Origin: Trissonchulus latispiculum
Taxonomy: Eukaryota; Nematoda; Enoplea; Enoplida; Ironidae
Reading direction: 5' to 3'
DNA length: 64,000 bases
NCBI GenBank assembly: GCA_030248195.1
Contig: JASAND010028644.1
Location: 62,001-126,000, forward strand
Shown: positions 58,863 to 64,000 of the stretch, one piece after another
Numbering within the stretch: position 1 is the first letter of the stretch
Layout: each line of letters begins with the position of its first letter
Notes under the pieces: model-generated
Told to the model about the DNA's origin: nothing
Seen by the model: only the letters and a program-made list of their open reading frames with translations
Database searches by the model: none
Translations under genes and position numbers: made by a program

Positions 58863-59252
58863 GTGCCCATCACTAGTATCAATATGCGATTGAATGTATT
58901 TCATTGGCTACTTAGCTACCGTAACCATACATGCGCTTGGGGCGGGTTTTTGGGGTTTCATCCTCCCCAGCCCTGGAGCGCACCCTCCCAATGGGATCCC
59001 TCGCCCCCCCCCACAATCCGGAGTTTTCCTGTTTTTTGGGCAAAAAACCGGAAAAATCCGGTTTTCCGGCGGCCTGGCTCAACCCCCAGAACTTCCCCTC
59101 CTGCACATGTCTGACCGTAACACTCATCAGGGCATTTCAGTAGCAGCAGCTTAAGCAGCCAATCAAATACATTTCAGTTCAATCGGCCACCTTTATACGC
59201 AATTTAAATATAAGGTTGGCGATTCCTCCCCTCGGAATTTCGGACTTCATTT

Positions 59253-59312
59253 GCCGAGTATCTGACAGTCTATTCGCACTGGGAAGGGTTCTGTATCGTG
59301 CTCTTCCTATTA
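59253..59312 (+). repeat. Short hairpin repeat (N family), second copy
   Basis: TCTGACAGTCTATTCGCACT then GGGAAGGGTTCTGTATCGTG and CTCTTCCTATTA, the same order as at 51,137 and in reverse around 58,600-58,640. Confidence 0.55.
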
Positions 59313-59433
59313 TTGACTTAGTGCTGTATATATATGCATACAGTGCTGTATATACGTAAGTATATACATACCTATACTTAGTACATGTACGTCTACTCGT
59401 GTGCATGTACATATACTTAGTTTGTGTGTTTGT

Positions 59434-59436
<3 letters not shown>

Positions 59437-59507
<71 letters not shown>
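59437..59507. repeat. (TA)n microsatellite
   Basis: About 35 uninterrupted TA dinucleotides. Confidence 0.95.
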
Positions 59508-59513
<6 letters not shown>

Positions 59514-60360
59514 GGATTTATTTTAGGCGAAAAAAAGTGGGTGTGGGGGAGAGTGGGGGGCCCCATTAGTGGGTGGAAGGTCCAAACATGGGGGAAATAA
59601 AATGGTCTAAAAATGCAAAAAATACAGTAGAAATGCAAAAAATACAGTAGAAATGCCTGTTTTCTACGCATACTGATATAACCCAAAAAGTGCTCAAAAA
59701 TTAAGTTTGAATACCAAATAGACGATGTTTGACCAAAAAACTCCTACGAAAATTTTTGAAAGTTTTGACCAAAAATCCTTGAAATTTGGCATTTTCTGGG
59801 AAAGTGGGGGGGAAGCCCAAAAAAGTGGGGGTGGGTCCGAGCGGGGCGGGAGAAGAGGTCGAGTTGGGGCAATCCAAAAAGTAAAGGGCACCCCCGCCCC
59901 CCCCCCCCCAGTAAATTAAACCCAGAGTCTGGCACCATCCTGTGATGCCCCCCGGTCGATTTCAGTGCTTTCCTTAGCAATTGTTTCACTAAAAATTTTC
60001 GGAGCCGGGTATAGTTTCCAACTATCTAACCACAGCCTATCTAGCACAGGATTAAGTTGACAGTCCCCCTCCCACCTCCCACTACTCAGTCAACTGTCTT
60101 CCTCCTAAAACGCGCAACCAATTAGATATTTAATATGTATATGTTGGTTGGGAGAGGCATCCATTCAGTATTTGAGCTAAATTGGTCAAGATTAGCTGAA
60201 GTTAGTTCAGTATCAAGTAAAGAGGGGCAAACTGAACAGCAACTTCAGTTTTTTCAATCCGTTCTCATGAATCCGTTAATATTCCTTGTAAATGTGAATA
60301 CTGAATACCGATGCGGACAGAAAAGATCGTAGAATCTTTTGGAATCACTCTAATAAGGTG

Positions 60361-61088
60361 GTTCCCGGGCCGTGTAGCGGGCTCCGAGCCCAGGGCCGGC
60401 CCGGTGAAAAAACTTTTGGCCCCGGCCCGGGCCCGCGCCCGGTGAAATTTTTTTAGGCCCAGCCGCTACAAGGCCCGGCCCGGTCACCGGGCCCACCGAG
60501 CCCTCGTGCAAATAGGTTTTTCATAAGAAAATTGCTTTCTGAAGCCTCCTTGGAGTATTATTTTATCACAAAAAAGTTCCGCCTTCCAAAATTTTCCTAC
60601 GATTTTTCCCTACTTAAGGTCGCCGCACCCACTATCGAACGATAGCCTTCTCGGTGCACTTTAAAGTTTGGTACAATGATTCAATTTATCTAAGCAAACA
60701 TTGAAATCATTTCATTAGCATAAGAGCTCCTTGAACTCTATTTATGAATTAGTCGTGGACGTGGACTATTAGTTAATAAATGAAAAGTAGATATCCTCCC
60801 AAAGACCGAAAATGGTTTCAATTAAAATCAACAATGTTAATTTTTCAAGTCATTGGTATATATTTTGCAAATGTGGAAGGAAACAACCTAACTATATATG
60901 TAATAATTATATGTAAATGCAGTTTTTATACCTAAAATCACATGCATATAGTATATACTTAGAATTGTATAGTGACGATAAACTACGTTTTAAGCCGGGC
61001 CGGGCCCGGGCTGTGTAGCGGGCTCAGGGGGCCCGGGCTCGGGAGCCAGGCCCGGTGGTCCCCGTAGGCCCGGGCCCGGCCCGCAGAA
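60361..61088. repeat. GC-rich direct repeats around an AT-rich core
   Basis: CGGGCCGTGTAGCGGGCTCC at 60,367 and GGGCTGTGTAGCGGGCTC at 61,007 are direct repeats, each within a GGCCCGGG tract of about 100-150 bp. The core (60,510-60,990) is AT-rich and non-coding. Confidence 0.55.
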
Positions 61089-61654
61089 TTTCTTGTCGGA
61101 ATAACCCTACACTCTAACCGCTGCAGTGCTGCCTAATATTTATATATTTATGTAGCCCACTCGCATTTAACCACTCTCTACCCACGTGTTCATTTTCCCC
61201 ATCGTTGAGCTTACCCCACTTTACTATAAACAATCGTCTCACCCCTCCATTCAAGTTTTTACTCAATCCCTAGCACAATTGGAGCATTTTCTTTATAGTG
61301 GTTTGTTTTATTTTGAGCAAAAGAAAGGAGTAACAGTCATAACGCACTACTGGGCATATATGTCATACTTTGACGTAATGATGTTGTTAATATTAATGAT
61401 GATGTTAATAATAATGTTGACGTAATGAGAACATCCCCATTTCTTCTCTGTGCCTTTGTTGCTGATTTGCGGCGTGTAGGTAACATACATATATTGGCTT
61501 TATGACATCACAGTACGAGTTTATTAACAGTTAAGCAACAGTAAGGCAAACAAATAAATAAGATAAAACTTAATCTAGGAGTCTATCATTGTTCTGTCAT
61601 CACGAAAAGCTCAAAGTCCGGGATTTCGCTATCTCCTTGACTTATATATACATA
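61089..61654. other. No recognisable gene
   Basis: Anonymous AT-rich sequence. The frame at 61,186-61,425 has no domain. Confidence 0.4.
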
Positions 61655-62397
61655 TGTGTATGTGTCGTGCGTAAAAGTAGCTTTTGCGTAATTCTAGAAT
61701 TATATACGCAAAGATTTTTGCGTAATTCTAGAATTACGCAAATGTTTTGCATAAATCTAGATTTACGCAAAATTATTTGCGTAATTCTAGATTTCGCAAA
61801 TGCCTTGCGTAAATCTAGCATTAATTGCACAATTTCCGTTTCATTCTCAAAACTGCTTTAAAATAAAAATAGTGCACCTGCGATTTGATTCACCAAATTA
61901 TTTGTAAACTTGCCACTTGTTAACTGCTTACAACACTTGCAATGGAAGAATTGGCTCGAAAGTTTTTTGAAAAAATCGAACAGTCTGTGCATAAAGGGTC
62001 CTTCACATTGATGGCAGGTGATCAACTGAGTTAACTGATCGTGGAAACAGAAAATGTCAAAGCCGCAAAAGCAAATACTTCGAAAGCTGTTTCCGATTGA
62101 AACGATTCGACGTTATCTGTATTGGCGGTGAAAAGAAACTTGTTAAAGCCGAAACAAACACTCCCAAGTTTTTCGTAGCGAAAGAAAATTTTTATTTTAA
62201 AGCAGTGTCGAGTATCAAACGGAAATTGTGCAATTAATTCTAGATTTACGCAAGGCATTTGTGTAAATCTTGAATTACGCGAATAATTTTACGTAATCCT
62301 AGATTTACGCAAGTCGTTTGCGTAATTCTAGAATTACGCAAAAATGTTTGCGTAAATCTAGAATTATATACGCAAAAACTACTTTTACGCACGACAT
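61655..62397. mobile_element. Foldback element with TTGCGTAATTCTAGAATTAC iterons
   Basis: Arms of about 215 bp (61,655-61,868 and 62,190-62,397) pair in reverse complement, from GTCGTGCGTAAAAGTAG outward to GCACAATTTCCGTTT inward. Each arm holds about four direct copies of GCGTAATTCTAGAATTACGC-type units, each itself palindromic around TCTAGA. The loop is 320 bp, non-coding. Confidence 0.8.
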
Positions 62398-62613
62398 AGA
62401 TCTATGTATGTATATATGTTATGTTAATTATTGACAAATACATTAATGCGAGCGACTTGATTCGAAGTTTGATTCGATCTTTGAATGTTTCATTTTCACA
62501 GCCTTTAAGAAAATAAGGAATACTTTCAGAGTTTATTTTTGAAAGAGATCTGTGTTTCGTGAAAGTTGCTTTGTTTGCAGCATCATCTCCAGCTCCGACT
62601 TGTCATCGAATCT

Positions 62614-63332
62614 TTAGCAAGTGGATCTGAAGAATCTTTCCAAGCATAGCGGGCTTTCATAGTTTATGAAAAAGTATCGATTGTGACAGCCTTTCATGGC
62701 CCAGACTGGGACATAGGCGGAGTCCATAATGAATCGACTCATATAGAGATCGTACTGATCGTGACTCGAGCCATATTTTTCCAGTCCACAATGAAGCTCC
62801 ATATTAACTTGACAGATGGTAACACCCGCCTTGTCCAGCGGTCCCCCGTGAGACATATAGGGTAGCAGTTCGAACTCGGCACCCTCAGCGTCCAGAAATA
62901 GGAAATCGATCACTTTATGGACAAGATTGTGCTTCTGCAAAAAGTCTAGAAAGCTCAATGCCTGAACCTCTTTGAATTTGTATTCAAAAATTGATCCTAC
63001 TAAAACGGAGGCGTTGATCACTCCATTTTTGTGGCCAACGGCAACGTTATCGTAGGTGCCGATTTTGTTGAATACTTGACCCACTTTGTCCTGTGGATCG
63101 GCGCCATAGAGACGGCAGTTTGGGACTCTTTCTAATAGTTTATTTTCAGCCAAGGTATCGTTACCGATTCCAAGAGTGATGCCGATGCAATCAGTACGAG
63201 TCGTTGCGTTTGAAACAAAGTTGACAAATCCTTTCTGATCATCCAGATTGTTTAGTAGTTCCATTTTTAGGCGCCTCTTCAGATGCGCGCTGCATTCGCC
63301 GGTCGCCTGGTGAAACGACTCAAACAGCTTCT
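62614..63332 (-). CDS. FkbM-family methyltransferase, second tandem copy (last exon)
   Basis: One 719-bp exon, the same length as the last exon of the copy at 52,617, enters in phase 1 after TTTGTTTCAG (acceptor ending at 63,333) and ends in a stop. It encodes EKLFESF onward, with LGIGNDTLAE, VPNCRLYGADP, FLFLDAEGAEFELLP and MELHCG all kept, so the domain looks functional. The membrane-anchor exon expected upstream on the minus strand is not found up to 64,000 and probably lies outside. Protein similarity to the first copy is high, most of all in the central part. Confidence 0.8.
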
Positions 63333-64000
63333 CTGAAACAAAAACATTTCAAAAAAGCTGTGCGATATTTAATAGAAAATTTCAAACCGCATACGTTTCA
63401 TGAACCGCAACGGTACTGAATACTAACTTTTGTCTACTTCTACATAGGGATGGGCGAGGAAAAAAGGACTGGAAAAGGTTTTCCGTTTTTCCAGTTTTTC
63501 TGATGGGGTGGAAAAATGGAAAAATTCCTAATGTTATTTTGACGTTTTTTACATGGAAATATGTTTTATGAACTTTTCCGGCGATTTTGAACTATTTGCA
63601 ACGTTTTCCGAGGGGCATAGTAGGTCGGGGTATGTTGAATCTGACGAAATTGTATTTGAGTTTTTTCGAAGCATCGGAAAAAATGGACAAATATTCGAGA
63701 CATGTTGTAAAAGTTAATTTATGGTATGAGAATATTAGGGAACTATCACAAAGAGTGTTTACTGATATAATAAGGTGATATTAATGAACACGGGATAATT
63801 TTGGAAATTATTATTTTTTGCTGTTGAAGGTGTTTATGATTGCGTTCGTTTTAGGTAACTTTCCTGCTTAACTTTCCTGCGTTGAGTGTTTAACCCAAAC
63901 CTGTTAAAACGTCTGGATTTGTTTATTTTACGAAGTGTGTTAGCTGCGCAAACCGCAGACCAGGTATATATACTAGAACCTCCAAGGTGTACAGAACTGG
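63333..64000. other. Presumed intron 1 of methyltransferase 2
   Basis: No exon or repeat recognised. If the gene is built like its neighbour, the anchor exon lies beyond the window. Confidence 0.45.

Larger units (their letters stand above)
58863..60360. other. No gene; simple repeats and short hairpin repeat
   Basis: Contains an N-family copy (59,253-59,312), a TA microsatellite (59,437-59,507), G-rich tracts (59,810-59,910) and anonymous sequence. Frames here have biased composition and no domain. Confidence 0.45.

Noticed and set aside
58641..59114. 157-codon plus frame
   Set aside because: It crosses the ATATCCGG simple repeat and C-rich sequence; other frames and strands are open as well.
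63340..64000. Search for the anchor exon of methyltransferase 2
   Set aside because: No minus-strand stretch resembling the first exon of copy 1 was found; it probably lies outside the window.

Overview
This window is nuclear DNA from a multicellular eukaryote, most likely an invertebrate animal. It has split genes with GT-AG introns of 0.2 to 3.5 kb, long gene-poor AT-rich stretches, and a heavy load of small non-autonomous DNA transposons, foldback elements and satellites. The species cannot be fixed. The FkbM-type methyltransferase pair looks most like the family expanded in nematodes, while a CFAP97 (Hemingway) gene points to an animal with axonemal cilia or flagella. I saw no rRNA, no tRNA, no CRISPR array and no autonomous transposon.

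Four genes can be supported. CFAP97 (27,973-35,109, +, four exons) and an MCCC2-type carboxyltransferase (39,394-48,883, +, ten exons, 550 aa) can be spliced completely in phase. Two tandem FkbM-family methyltransferases lie on the minus strand: 52,617-54,050 is complete with two exons, and 62,614-63,332 is the last exon of a second copy whose first exon lies beyond the window. The MCCC2-type protein has an intact N-terminal half, but the glycine-rich motif expected in the biotin-side half is substituted. A few isolated exon-like stretches (984-1,222; 17,872-18,009; 20,188-20,905) may be remnants or parts of genes I cannot identify.

Layout: 1-5.1 kb holds a chain of TTAA-bounded elements. 5.2-7.8 kb is the first copy of a composite element. 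7.8-22.8 kb is a mix of palindromic elements, GC-rich tracts, minisatellites and repeat debris. 22.8-25.3 kb is the second composite copy. 25.5-27.8 kb holds short TIR elements with 8-bp target duplications. 28-35 kb is CFAP97. 35-39 kb holds MITEs. 39-49 kb is MCCC2, whose introns carry at least four elements including the third composite copy. 49-52.5 kb holds two giant hairpins and a palindromic MITE. 52.6-54 kb is methyltransferase 1. 55-57 kb is an element nested inside a palindrome. 57.3-58.6 kb is a hAT-like element. 59-62.4 kb is simple repeat and an iteron-bearing foldback. 62.6-63.3 kb is methyltransferase 2.

The strongest candidate for something undescribed is the composite element, present three times (5,181-7,782; 22,853-25,303; 42,553-45,308) plus fragments. 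Each full copy has the same plan: a terminal hairpin with an 11- to 17-bp stem, about 0.7-1.0 kb of partly shared sequence, a tandem array of about 146-164-bp monomers, and a closing module with about 170-190-bp inverted arms ending in TTGT. A duplicated flank of the first copy gives its empty site and shows insertion without a target-site duplication. This is compatible with a Helitron/Helentron-derived non-autonomous element, but the superfamily is not proven.
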